Origin: Hoeflea sp. YIM 152468
GTDB taxonomy: Bacteria > Pseudomonadota > Alphaproteobacteria > Rhizobiales > Rhizobiaceae
Direction of reading: 5' to 3'
DNA: 64,000 nt
Assembly (NCBI RefSeq): GCF_029210485.1
Contig: NZ_JARGET010000025.1
Location: 62,001-126,000, forward strand
Made by a program: the position numbers and the translations under genes. Numbering within the stretch: the first letter of the stretch is position 1; each line of letters begins with the position of its first letter. Of the stretch, positions 24,741-32,977 are shown piece by piece. Below the pieces are notes generated by a model that was not told where the DNA came from, did no database searches, and was given only the letters and a program-made list of their open reading frames with translations.

Positions 24741-24767
24741 TCAGGCCTCACTCATATGAGTTAGGTC
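24733..24767. repeat. Nested palindromes at the 3' end of the primase gene
   Basis: CATATGAGT (24733-24741) and ACTCATATG (24750-24758) flank AGGCCT, giving a 26-nt palindrome with two mismatched positions. A further TGAGTTAGG follows (24757-24765). These encode the last residues of the primase gene and share the TGAGTYAGG half-site with the neighbouring region. Confidence 0.55.
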
Positions 24768-27062
24768 GTCCTCCAGCCCCTCCGGGTAGACCCAGACGGC
24801 GGGGTTTTCGACCTGCAGGCAGAGCCCGGATTGGGGGCATTTGAAGTGGCTGGGCAGGACCGGACGGGCGGGTGTGGTGACCTCGCCGGTGTCTGGATCG
24901 ACATGCTCTACGTGCGCGCCGAACTGCATGCCCTCGACGCAGAGATAGCCGAACCGCGACCGGGTGACGGGGAAGCCGAACCCCGAGGGGTCGCGCAGGA
25001 ACTTCACGAAGCCCTTGGTCGCCAGCACGCTGAGGCGCTCGCGGATCGTGTGCTTGCTGCCCAGACCGCCCCGGTTCTCGAAGGTCTCGGCGAACTGCAT
25101 GGCGGTGTAGAGGCGCTCGCTCGCCGCCTCATCAAGCAGCATGCCGAGGATGACATCGTGTTTGCGCAGCCGTTCGGCATCGAGCCTGGCGCCGACCTCC
25201 TTGCGCACCAGGCGCTCGTTCATCGGGTTCAGCTCGACCCACTCCCCCTTCACCTTGTCGATCAGCTTCCCCGGCAGCGCGGGCCCGTTTCGAAGCTCGA
25301 TCTCCAGCCTGCGGACGGTGCTGTCCTCGTCGGGTCGGTGCATGAGCAGCCCGGAGGTGTAGAAACCCCGCAGCGCGCTGGCGCCGGAGAGCGCGAGGAA
25401 GGGATCGTCCTTGACCTGATGCTTGGTGGCCTTGCGGGTGTGGTGGGCGAGGATGACGCCCGCATCCGGATTGACCGCCTCGCGGAGAAGCTCCACCCGG
25501 TCCTTCAGGAAGAACATCATGGCTGTGTTGTCGTTCTCGCCCCCGCCTTCGGGGCCGCCATCGAAGAGGTTGCGGATCGGGTCGATGACGATGATGTCGG
25601 GCGGCGCGTCGGGGAATGCGGCCCGGATCGCCTCGGCCACGCGGGCGACGCCTTCCGCGTCGAGCAGCAGCTTCAGCTTCGGCGTGGCGATGAAGGTGTC
25701 GCGCGCGGCGGCGATCACGGCGGCGGGCAGCGCGATCTGCTGCATGCGCTCGCGCAGATAGTGATACTGGATCTCGGCCTGCAGGTAGAACACGCGCAGC
25801 GGCCGGGGCGGCGTGAAGCCGAGGAACGGCACGCCAGCGGCCATATGCACGAGCCAGCAGATCAGGAAGTCGCTCTTGCCGACCTTGGGCGCGCCGCCAA
25901 GCACCAGGAGCCCGCCCGGCGTCAGCACGCGGGGACCGATGATGTCCTCGGGCATCGGGCTCGTGTCTTCGAGCAGCGCGCCGAGGCTGAAGGTCGGCAG
26001 CGGGCTGGCCGGGGCGTCGGCGTGGTCCGCGCGCAGGAGCGGCGGACCGTTGCGCTTCACATGCAGCGCCCAGAGGCGCTCGGACTCGGCCATCAGCCGA
26101 TCGAGCGGCCAGGATGGGCGCAGCATGGCGGCGTTGTAGCCGCAGATCGCCTCCCAGCCTGCGAACGGGTCGAGGCGGCCCTCGTGCACCAGGCGCACGT
26201 AATGGCCGATGGCGGCGCTGGCCCCCTGGAAGCGGGACCAGTCGTCAACCGCGCCTTCGCGCACCGGCGTGGTGAGCACTGCGTCGATGCCGGGCTTCGC
26301 GGTCGGCGCGGCAACGTCGCTGGCGAAGCCTACGCCTGGCAGCGGCGGCATCTCGGCGACCTTTTCCGCGAAATCCGCCAAGTCGACCTCGACGTCGCGA
26401 TGCTCGCGGATCTGCACGAGGCGCTGGTGGCCGTGCTTGTGATAGACGGTGCCCGGCACCCGGATCGGCTGATGCGCCGAGCGGAAATGCGTGTCGCCGC
26501 CGACCTTCACGGCGATCTCGCCCCGCAGGCGGCAGAGCGTCACCAGGTCCTCGCCCTCGGCCGGTTCGGTCAGCTTCCACCAGACATGGAGCTTGGCCGC
26601 ACCTTCGGGCGTCCGCCCGCCGCTTTCGATGATCAGCGTGGGCGGGCCGAGATGGCGCGTGACATGGTCGAGCTTGGCCGGGATATCGCCCGCATCGAGA
26701 TCGACCACGATGGCCTGCATCTGCAGCACATCGGCGGCGCGGGCCTGACCCTGCTCCTCGACCGTGCCGGGGATGACGTAGACGGCGGCGCCCTCCCGGT
26801 TCGCCCACGCGGCGAAGGTCGCGAGCTTCTCGTTCGCGGTCTCGTCGGCGGGGATCCAGATGTTGTGCGGCTTGCCGTCCCGGCCCTGACCCTTGTCGAC
26901 GAAGCCCCGGAGCGGGATCAGCCCCTCGCACCAGCTGAACACGGTGTCGAGGAACACGGCGATCTGCTCGGGGTCGGGATCGCAGCCGAACGGGTTCTCG
27001 GACGGCGGCCCGTCGTTGAAATCCATCCACGGGTTGAAATGCAGGATGCCGTCGTCGCTCAT
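24741..27062 (-). CDS. Phage primase / RepA-like AAA ATPase
   Basis: 773 residues from the ATG at 27062 (an earlier ATG is less likely because the chosen one overlaps the upstream stop as ATGA). Residues about 85-215 resemble a RepB/archaeo-eukaryotic-type primase (VVDLDAGD at 119-126, AKLHVWWKL at 156-164). Residues 380-560 are a RecA-like ATPase with Walker A GGAPKVGKS (389-397), a Walker B region DIIVIDPIRNLF, and LAHHTRKA. The C-terminus is winged-helix-like. It probably initiates phage DNA replication. No separate replicative helicase loader was seen. Confidence 0.85.
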   Translation of the reverse strand: MSDDGILHFNPWMDFNDGPPSENPFGCDPDPEQIAVFLDTVFSWCEGLIPLRGFVDKGQGRDGKPHNIWIPADETANEKLATFAAWANREGAAVYVIPGTVEEQGQARAADVLQMQAIVVDLDAGDIPAKLDHVTRHLGPPTLIIESGGRTPEGAAKLHVWWKLTEPAEGEDLVTLCRLRGEIAVKVGGDTHFRSAHQPIRVPGTVYHKHGHQRLVQIREHRDVEVDLADFAEKVAEMPPLPGVGFASDVAAPTAKPGIDAVLTTPVREGAVDDWSRFQGASAAIGHYVRLVHEGRLDPFAGWEAICGYNAAMLRPSWPLDRLMAESERLWALHVKRNGPPLLRADHADAPASPLPTFSLGALLEDTSPMPEDIIGPRVLTPGGLLVLGGAPKVGKSDFLICWLVHMAAGVPFLGFTPPRPLRVFYLQAEIQYHYLRERMQQIALPAAVIAAARDTFIATPKLKLLLDAEGVARVAEAIRAAFPDAPPDIIVIDPIRNLFDGGPEGGGENDNTAMMFFLKDRVELLREAVNPDAGVILAHHTRKATKHQVKDDPFLALSGASALRGFYTSGLLMHRPDEDSTVRRLEIELRNGPALPGKLIDKVKGEWVELNPMNERLVRKEVGARLDAERLRKHDVILGMLLDEAASERLYTAMQFAETFENRGGLGSKHTIRERLSVLATKGFVKFLRDPSGFGFPVTRSRFGYLCVEGMQFGAHVEHVDPDTGEVTTPARPVLPSHFKCPQSGLCLQVENPAVWVYPEGLEDDLTHMSEA

Positions 27063-27829
27063 GCCGGCAGCCCCCAGCAGCGCTCGGCCCACGGGCAGAA
27101 GCGGCACTCGAAGAAATCGGACGTGGTGGCGACGCGCGGCAGAAGCTCGCCCGCATCGGTCGCCTGCAGGATCCGCACGCCCCGGTCGGACATGCGCTGC
27201 GCGAGATCGGCGTCGAAGGGCACCAGCTCATGGTGAAGCTCAGCGGTGTCCTTGTTGATCGCGGTGAAGAGCGCGGGCGCGGCCGAGATGCCGGAAACCG
27301 TCCCTTCCATGTAGGCCTGGTAGAGCGCGATCTGGGCGGCGTAGACCGGCTTCGACTTCGTCACGCCGTCCTTGACGCAGGCGCGCCAGTTCTTCGCGTT
27401 CATCGTCTTGCATTCCCAGAGGGCGGGAACGGCCAGCTCGAAGCCTTCGGGCCCTGCGGCGATGATGCCGTCGACATGACCGCGGATGCGCCCGCCCGCA
27501 ACGGAGAACCCGAACTGGCCGCCATCTGGCCGGTTGCCCTTGCGCGTGTAGAGGTCGAAGCCCGCGCCGCGCAGCCAGGCGACGGCCAGATCCTCGAGCG
27601 CATGGCCGATGGCGAAGATGCGCAGCGACTGGCCGCTGAAGTCCTGGCCCTCGTCCTTCGGCGCAGCCGTGAACTCGAACTGCAGGGCGCGCTCGCAGGC
27701 ATGGCCGAGACGCGAGCCGCCGAGGTAGTCGCGGGGCGGCCGCGTGGCCTGATCGGCGGTCAGCGCCCGATCGACCGCGGCGTTGACCCGCTCTGCGAAA
27801 GTCGGCCGGTGATTGTAATCGAGGGTCAA
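27059..27829 (-). CDS. PD-(D/E)XK nuclease with Cas4/AddB-type iron-sulfur cysteines
   Basis: 256 residues. Catalytic elements: H76, D120 in GHVDG, E139-C-K141 in LWECKT, and Q166/Y170. Four cysteines are placed as in Cas4/AddB: one N-terminal (C45) and three C-terminal (C242, C245, C251 in ECRFCPWAERCW), suggesting an Fe-S cluster. Probably an exonuclease for phage recombination, working with the Sak4-like ATPase and helicase nearby. No CRISPR array is present. ATGA overlaps on both sides. Confidence 0.85.
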   Translation of the reverse strand: MTLDYNHRPTFAERVNAAVDRALTADQATRPPRDYLGGSRLGHACERALQFEFTAAPKDEGQDFSGQSLRIFAIGHALEDLAVAWLRGAGFDLYTRKGNRPDGGQFGFSVAGGRIRGHVDGIIAAGPEGFELAVPALWECKTMNAKNWRACVKDGVTKSKPVYAAQIALYQAYMEGTVSGISAAPALFTAINKDTAELHHELVPFDADLAQRMSDRGVRILQATDAGELLPRVATTSDFFECRFCPWAERCWGLPA

Positions 27830-28236
27830 AACGGCACCTCCGGCGTCTGCGCCCGGGCGATGCCGGACATGGCCTCGCGGAAGCCCTCGACGGCCTCCTC
27901 GATCAGCGCGCGCACCTGCGCCTCGGTCAGATCGGCGAGCGGTGTAGTCCAGCCGATCTCGTCCATCAGCAGTGCGACGCGCTTCATGGTGGCGGTGATC
28001 GCGGCGCGCTCCTCCTCGGTCAGGTCAACCATGGCGAAACGCTCCCGCGCGAAGCGCGTCCAGAAGGACTGGCAGGGCATCGAGCAGAACCAGACCGATG
28101 GCCGGGGCCGCTTCGACCGGTGCGGATCGAACCAGCCAAAACCACGGGTGGGTTGCCGGCAGACAGCACAAAGCGTCCCACGCGGATGCCAGAGTCGCCG
28201 CCGGTCCTCGGCCGTGATGGGGGTTGAGGGTGCCAT
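27826..28236 (-). CDS. DUF6511-like zinc-finger phage protein
   Basis: 136 residues. C23, C26, C51 and C55 form a probable zinc site (TLCAVCRQP and FCSMPCQSFW). The C-terminal half is helical (DLTEEERAAITATMKRVAL). It starts 3 nt after the helicase stop and overlaps the nuclease gene. Function unknown; context suggests DNA metabolism. Confidence 0.7.
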   Translation of the reverse strand: MAPSTPITAEDRRRLWHPRGTLCAVCRQPTRGFGWFDPHRSKRPRPSVWFCSMPCQSFWTRFARERFAMVDLTEEERAAITATMKRVALLMDEIGWTTPLADLTEAQVRALIEEAVEGFREAMSGIARAQTPEVPF

Positions 28237-28239
28237 GGG

Positions 28240-29928
28240 TCATGCCGCCCTCCGTTCGGGAGAGGCCGCCGTGTCGATCAGCTGGCGGATGGCGCGCTTG
28301 TTGAAGCCGAAGGTCATCAGCGCGGAGGCGCGGTAGCGCGTCAGGCCGAAGTCGTGGCGGCACTCGGGCGGCAGGTACTGCAGCTGCTTCTCGGTCGGCG
28401 GCTGGCGCAGCCAGGAGCGGGTCTTGAAGGCGCTCTCGTCGGTCTCGTGCGTGTTCAGCCAGTCGTCGGCCTGCGCGAGGCAGACGGTGCGCTCGCCGAC
28501 GCCCAACAGGTGGGGGCGTTCGCCCTTCGCGCCGCCGATGGCGTACCAGACCCCGTCCAGCCAGAAGATGCCGCCCCAGGCTGCGAAGCCCGTGGCCATC
28601 AGCGCGTCGTCCGTACCGTAGAGGTCGACCCACGCGAAGCTGGAGCGCTTCAGCAGGTCGATCTCGGTCATCATGAAGCCCGAGAGCGGCGCGGCGTCCC
28701 CGCCTTCGCCCGCATCCAGATCCTCGCGCGGGAACGCCTCGCCGCAGAGCGGGCATTCGGTGGCGGCCAGCGGGATCTCCGCCTCGCAGGCAGGACAGGT
28801 CTTCGTCGGCGCCTCGCCGATCTCGGTCTTGCCGTCGAGATCGACGTCCTGTTCCAGCGTGCCGTGGATCAGGCTGGAGGTGCCGAAGTCCAGCACGACG
28901 CAATCGGTTTTCACGATGCCTGGGTGTTCCTCGGGGTCGACGGTGCGCAGCCCGCGCCCGACCATCTGGATCATCGTGGACTTGTAGGAGCTGGGCCGCA
29001 GCAGCACGACGCAGGAGGTGGGCGGATGGTCCCAGCCCTCGGTCAGAACCGCCACGTTGACCACGACGCGGATGTCGCCCGCGGCGTAGTCGGCGAGGAT
29101 TGCCTTGCGCGTTTCGGCCGCCAGATCGCCATGGATCAGCGCAGCGGAAACGCCCGCCGCCCTGAAGGCGTCGGTGACGTGTTCGGCATGCGCGACGGTG
29201 GAGCAGAACACCACGGTCTGCCGGTCGCCCGCCTTTTCCTTCCAGTGGCGGATCACCTCGTCGGTGACGGGCGCGCGGTCCATGATGCCCGCCACCTCCG
29301 CCATGTCGAAATCCGACATGGTCTTGCGGACGGACCGCAATTCGTCCTGGACACCGACATCGATGACGAAGGTGCGCGGCGGCACCAGGTGGCCCGAGGC
29401 GATCAATTCGCCCAGCCGCACCTGATCGGCGACGTTGTCGAAAACCTCGCGCAGGCCCTTCCTGTCGCCCCGGTTCGGCGTCGCCGTGACCCCGAAGATC
29501 CGGGCGTCGGGATTGGCCTCGCGCACCCGGTCAATGATGCGGCGGTAGCTGTCGGCGACGGCATGGTGCGCCTCGTCGACGACCAGCAGGTCGAGGCGCG
29601 GCATGTCGGCGAGGTTCGAGGCGCGCGCCAGCGTCGGCACCATGGCGAAGGCGACCTGACCGCCCCAGGACTTCTCCGTTGCGTCGATGACAGAGGTAGC
29701 GACGCCTGGCACCACGCGCTGAAACTTGGCGCGGTTCTGCGCCGTCAGCTCGTCGCGATGGGCCAGCACGCAGGCCTTGGCCCCGTCGTCGATCATCTCG
29801 CCGGTGACCGCCGAGAGCATGATGGTCTTGCCCGCGCCGGTGGGCGCCACGCCCAGCGTGTTGCCGCGGGAAGCGAGCGCAGCCACGCTGCGCTCGACGA
29901 AGGTCTTCTGGCGGGGGCGCAGGCGCAT
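28240..29928 (-). CDS. DEAD/DEAH-box helicase with C-terminal zinc ribbon
   Basis: 562 residues. SF2 core: RPRQKTF (Q-like, 4-10), APTGAGKT (28-35), DEAH (118-121), VTATPNRGD, and motif VI QMVGRGLR. A zinc ribbon CPACEAEIP...CPLCGEAF lies around 385-405. It resembles phage/UvsW-type branch-migrating helicases. Likely role: remodelling replication forks or recombination intermediates alongside the Sak4-like and RuvC-like proteins. Confidence 0.9.
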   Translation of the reverse strand: MRLRPRQKTFVERSVAALASRGNTLGVAPTGAGKTIMLSAVTGEMIDDGAKACVLAHRDELTAQNRAKFQRVVPGVATSVIDATEKSWGGQVAFAMVPTLARASNLADMPRLDLLVVDEAHHAVADSYRRIIDRVREANPDARIFGVTATPNRGDRKGLREVFDNVADQVRLGELIASGHLVPPRTFVIDVGVQDELRSVRKTMSDFDMAEVAGIMDRAPVTDEVIRHWKEKAGDRQTVVFCSTVAHAEHVTDAFRAAGVSAALIHGDLAAETRKAILADYAAGDIRVVVNVAVLTEGWDHPPTSCVVLLRPSSYKSTMIQMVGRGLRTVDPEEHPGIVKTDCVVLDFGTSSLIHGTLEQDVDLDGKTEIGEAPTKTCPACEAEIPLAATECPLCGEAFPREDLDAGEGGDAAPLSGFMMTEIDLLKRSSFAWVDLYGTDDALMATGFAAWGGIFWLDGVWYAIGGAKGERPHLLGVGERTVCLAQADDWLNTHETDESAFKTRSWLRQPPTEKQLQYLPPECRHDFGLTRYRASALMTFGFNKRAIRQLIDTAASPERRAA

Positions 29929-29941
29929 GGCCGGTCTCCCC

Positions 29942-30565
29942 TTACTGCGCCCAGCTCGGCCGACCGGCGGCGCCGGGGGCGGACGCGGGCTGGCTGGGCT
30001 GGGTGGACGTGGTGGGCTGCTGCGGGGCGTGGCCCTGCGCCGGGGCAGCAGAGGACTGCGGCGCGACCGTGCCCATCAGCGCGGCGTAGTCGCGATGGTC
30101 GGGCGTGACGGCATTGCGGATCTCGTTCTTGTCCTCGCCGTTGGTGTCGGTGCCGATGTCGATGCGGGCGATGAATTCGACGCCGTCGAGATCGCCGAAC
30201 CCGTTGATGCGGCGGCGGGCCTGCGCCTCCGGCGAGTTGTCCTTGTCCGACACGCCGCGCGCCGAGTTGAGGATGCCGCGGATCAGGCCGCGCCCCATGT
30301 TGGCCCAGTCTGGACCCTTGGGGCTGTAGAGGCCGATCAGCGACCAGATTTTGCGCCGGGCATAGGGCCCTTCGAGCACCGTGTATTCGACGTCGAGATA
30401 GACGGCGCCGGTGGCGGCGCGGCGCGCCCAGCCGCCGGTCCAGCCTTGCGAGGGGTCGTCGTAGCCGCCGGGGCGCAGTGAGGCCCGCACCTTGGCGAGC
30501 GTGCCCTTCGGGATGACGTTGGTGTTGGATTGGGCGGAGTTGAAGTCGTTCCAGGGTCCGGACAT
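29942..30565 (-). CDS. Conserved phage protein, possibly single-strand DNA-binding
   Basis: 207 residues. A structured N-terminal two thirds (GPWNDFNSAQSNTNVIPKGT, GAVYLDVEYTVLEGPYARRK) is followed by a Gln/Pro/Ala/Ser-rich tail. A beta-rich core plus disordered tail beside a Sak4-like ATPase would suit an SSB-like protein, but I cannot name its family. It follows one copy of the 32-bp leader repeat by 52 nt. Confidence 0.6.
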   Translation of the reverse strand: MSGPWNDFNSAQSNTNVIPKGTLAKVRASLRPGGYDDPSQGWTGGWARRAATGAVYLDVEYTVLEGPYARRKIWSLIGLYSPKGPDWANMGRGLIRGILNSARGVSDKDNSPEAQARRRINGFGDLDGVEFIARIDIGTDTNGEDKNEIRNAVTPDHRDYAALMGTVAPQSSAAPAQGHAPQQPTTSTQPSQPASAPGAAGRPSWAQ

Positions 30566-30616
30566 TGCGCGGCTCCTTTCAGTTGGAGGATGGGACGCGC
30601 AGTGGCGTCAGAGGGG

Positions 30617-30648
30617 AAAAGCCACCCCAGCGACCGGATCGGGACACC
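30617..30648 (-). repeat. 32-bp leader repeat, copy A
   Basis: On the minus strand this reads GGTGTCCCGATCCGG, seven variable bases, then GGTGGCTTTT. It lies 52 nt before the ATG of the gene at 29942-30565. Similar elements are at 32121-32152 and 35626-35657. A weak stem before the U-tract is possible. Confidence 0.6.
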
Positions 30649-30666
30649 GGGCGTGGCGAGAGGCGC

Positions 30667-31542
30667 TCAGCCATGGCCGGGCTCCTGCGCGGGCGCGGGA
30701 TCGGCCGGGGTCACCGGCGGCCATGTCAGGCGTTCGGAGGCTGGCGCCGCGGGACGCTGGATCTTCTCCATCAGCCGGCCGAGATGCGGGGCCTCGACCC
30801 TGTCGAGGCGGCCGGAACGGTCCTTGGCCGGATAACCCCAGGGGTTCAGCGTCTGGCAGACGAAGGCGCGCTGCGGCTGGCCGCCCTGGTCCGGGATGTC
30901 GGCCATGGTGATGACCTGATCGACGATCCCCGGCAGCTCGAGCCCGGTCTTCGAGCCGTCGATCTGCGGCTGGAAGACCTTGCGGTTGAAGTCGTCGAGC
31001 CGCTCGTCAAGGATGCCGACGAACCAGACGTGCTTGCCGCGCGTGTGCTGCAGGTGGGTCAGCCAGCCGATCATCTCACGGCCATGCAGCCCGTAGGCGC
31101 CGCGGATGTCGGGCTTGCCGGTCTTCTCGGAGAACGCTTCGGGCTGCCCACGGCACCACTGGAAGCAGAGCCGTCCCGCGACGGTGATCGAGTCGATGAA
31201 GACGGTCTCGTATTTCCCGATCACCGTGGGATCGCCGTAGCGGCCGCAGACCTCGTCGAAATGCGCCTGGCTGTAGGGCTGGTCCTCGCGCAGCGCCGGG
31301 TTCGGCCCGCCGATGAACACCGCGAAGTCGCGACATTCCTTCCAGGTGCGGGGCCGGAGCGTGTCGATCTCCAGCCCCTCGACCGCCAGATCCCCAGCCT
31401 CGAGATCGAGGAAGAGCGTGGTCGAGGCGTTCAGCGTCCAGAGCAGGCTGGTCTTGCCGATGCCGGACCGCCCGAAGATGACGCCCTTGATGCCCTTGCG
31501 TTGCGCGAGCCGCTCATCGGCGCCGATGATGGGAAGGGCCAT
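30667..31542 (-). CDS. Sak4-like RecA-fold ATPase (phage recombinase)
   Basis: 291 residues from the ATG at 31542. Walker A GRSGIGKT (24-31), then LFLDLEAGD, and a Walker B-like YETVFIDSITVA. This AAA_24 pattern is typical of phage Sak4-like single-strand annealing ATPases. The Pro/Ala-rich tail is probably disordered. Its ATG shares one base with the stop of the upstream small gene. It likely drives phage recombination. Confidence 0.82.
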   Translation of the reverse strand: MALPIIGADERLAQRKGIKGVIFGRSGIGKTSLLWTLNASTTLFLDLEAGDLAVEGLEIDTLRPRTWKECRDFAVFIGGPNPALREDQPYSQAHFDEVCGRYGDPTVIGKYETVFIDSITVAGRLCFQWCRGQPEAFSEKTGKPDIRGAYGLHGREMIGWLTHLQHTRGKHVWFVGILDERLDDFNRKVFQPQIDGSKTGLELPGIVDQVITMADIPDQGGQPQRAFVCQTLNPWGYPAKDRSGRLDRVEAPHLGRLMEKIQRPAAPASERLTWPPVTPADPAPAQEPGHG

Positions 31543-31838
31543 CACTGGCCCTCCTTCTTCATCACCGCCGTGGCGGCGCGATCTGCGCCGATGCACCCCG
31601 CCTCGCGGGCGAGCTTGTAGAGGCGCTTCAGCGCGTCGGCGCGGCGGTAGGCGGCCGTGCTCTCGCGCTCCGCTTCCACGATCGCGAAGGCGATCTCGTC
31701 GACGGTCGCCTCGACGACCGGCAGCGGCTCGCGCGGTTCGTCTCCGGGACGCTGCGGGAGGGAGATGGTTTCGGGGAGATCTTCGAGGGCGTAGTTCACC
31801 TTGCGAAGACGGGTGATGGCGTCCGACTGGTCCGGCAT
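31542..31838 (-). CDS. Small helical phage protein, unknown function
   Basis: 98 residues from the ATG at 31838. Acidic N-terminal half, then a helical segment (DEIAFAIVEAERESTAAYRR, then ADALKRLYKLAREAGC). Its coupling to the Sak4-like gene (TGATG) suggests a partner or regulator. Family not recognised. Confidence 0.6.
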   Translation of the reverse strand: MPDQSDAITRLRKVNYALEDLPETISLPQRPGDEPREPLPVVEATVDEIAFAIVEAERESTAAYRRADALKRLYKLAREAGCIGADRAATAVMKKEGQ

Positions 31839-31876
31839 GGCGGTTCTCCGTGAGATGATGTGATCGAGGAGGCGCA

Positions 31877-32071
31877 TCACGCGGCCTCGCGGACGTCGGG
31901 CGCGGGCTCGGCGACGTAGATCGCCAGCAGCGGCGTCCCGTCGGCATGGGCGCCGGCGTCCTCGATCTGATAGTTGCGGTTGGGCTCGCAGACCTCGGTC
32001 AGCTCCCAGCGGCGATAGAGCCCCGGAAGACGCCTGAAATCCTCGAGCGACAGATCGGCAGTGCGGTTCAT
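31877..32071 (-). CDS. Small conserved phage hypothetical protein
   Basis: 64 residues, with LSLEDFRRLPGLYRRWELTE and a C-terminal beta-like LLAIYVAEP. It is preceded by leader repeat copy B 50 nt upstream, the same arrangement as two other genes here. No function recognised. Confidence 0.5.
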   Translation of the reverse strand: MNRTADLSLEDFRRLPGLYRRWELTEVCEPNRNYQIEDAGAHADGTPLLAIYVAEPAPDVREAA

Positions 32072-32120
32072 GCGTGTCTGCTTTCGGTTTGAGGGAAGGC
32101 GCTCGGGGCGCTCGAATGGA

Positions 32121-32152
32121 AAAAGCCACCGGCGGGACCGGATCGGGACATC
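32121..32152 (-). repeat. 32-bp leader repeat, copy B
   Basis: Minus strand: GATGTCCCGATCCGG, seven variable bases, GGTGGCTTTT. It ends 50 nt before the ATG at 32071 and follows the sigma-like gene stop (32156) almost directly. It could therefore also act as a weak terminator; CCGG-tcccg-CCGG before the U-tract supports a short stem. Confidence 0.6.
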
Positions 32153-32155
32153 GGT

Positions 32156-32878
32156 TCAGGGGATTTCCTCGAGGGCGTCGTGCAGCCGGCGCATCGCGCG
32201 CTGGTACCGCTTGCGGGCGGCGGCCTCGGTCAGCCCCAGGTCAGCTCCCGCCTCGGCTTGGGAAAAACCCTCGATCGCCACGCGGATCACCAGCACGGCG
32301 TCGTCGCCGAGCAGCTTCCGCACGGCGCCGTTCAGCCGGGCGTACCCATCCGCGCCGATTCCGCTGTCGCCGCTGTCCGCCACCTCGTCGGGGTCGGCGC
32401 CGCTGGCGAGATGTTCGCGCGCCGTGTCGCGCTGGCGCACGCGGATCATGTCGCGCTCGACGTTGCGGAGCACCGTGGCCGCGATCCAGTTGACGCGCCC
32501 GAGGTCGAGGCCGCGGACCGCCTCGGTAGTGCGCGCCAGCACGTCGGACGCGACCTCGTCAGCGGTGCCGAGCCTGCGCCAGAGCGACCGGCGCCGGATG
32601 GCGTCGAGGCCGGGCCAGAGCGCCAGCAACAGCATTGTCAGGGCGCTGTCGGACGCGGGCCCGTCGCCCTGCGCTGCCCTCACGAGAGCGGCGAGGATCA
32701 GGTTCTTCTGGCCCTGATCGCCGGGGGTGCGGTGCAGCCCGTCCAGCAGGGCCGCCGGATCCCGGAACGCTGCAAGGGCGGCCTGCGTGCGCCGGATGGC
32801 GTCGAAACTGCGCTGGAAGTGAAGATTGGAGGAAGATTGCATGAGGTGATCACGGATCTCGTGCCACGCGAAGGACAT
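32156..32878 (-). CDS. Sigma-70-like regulator (region 4 HTH)
   Basis: 240 residues. The C-terminal 45 residues (ALEGF-like helix, SQAEAGADLGLTEAAARKRY, then RAMRRLHDAL) form a sigma region 4-type HTH. Upstream, RVNWIAATVLRNVERDMIR resembles sigma region 2. The N-terminal about 95 residues are helical and unassigned. It may direct RNA polymerase to phage promoters, possibly late ones (inference). A perfect 9-bp hairpin sits in its leader. Confidence 0.65.
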   Translation of the reverse strand: MSFAWHEIRDHLMQSSSNLHFQRSFDAIRRTQAALAAFRDPAALLDGLHRTPGDQGQKNLILAALVRAAQGDGPASDSALTMLLLALWPGLDAIRRRSLWRRLGTADEVASDVLARTTEAVRGLDLGRVNWIAATVLRNVERDMIRVRQRDTAREHLASGADPDEVADSGDSGIGADGYARLNGAVRKLLGDDAVLVIRVAIEGFSQAEAGADLGLTEAAARKRYQRAMRRLHDALEEIP

Positions 32879-32879
32879 C

Positions 32880-32906
32880 GGACGCCTGCCTTGCGGCCAG
32901 GCGTCC
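32880..32906. promoter_or_regulatory. Hairpin in the leader of the sigma-like gene
   Basis: Perfect inverted repeat GGACGCCTG (32880-32888) / CAGGCGTCC (32898-32906) with a 9-nt loop, starting 2 nt upstream of the sigma-like ATG. It would overlap the ribosome-binding site, so translational control or an operator is plausible. Confidence 0.5.
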
Positions 32907-32977
32907 GGCGCCTTCTCGTGGCCAGGTCAGGACGTCGCGCGTCTCTGCGATTTCAGGGGGTTGGGTGAATGCGCGCG

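Noticed and set aside
24831-27236. 801-codon plus-strand open frame antisense to the primase gene
   Set aside because: It mirrors a well-supported minus-strand gene; long antisense frames are expected at this G+C content, and the translation lacks motifs.
27059-27829. CRISPR-Cas involvement suggested by the Cas4-like nuclease
   Set aside because: No direct-repeat array and no other cas genes in the window; phage recombination context explains it.
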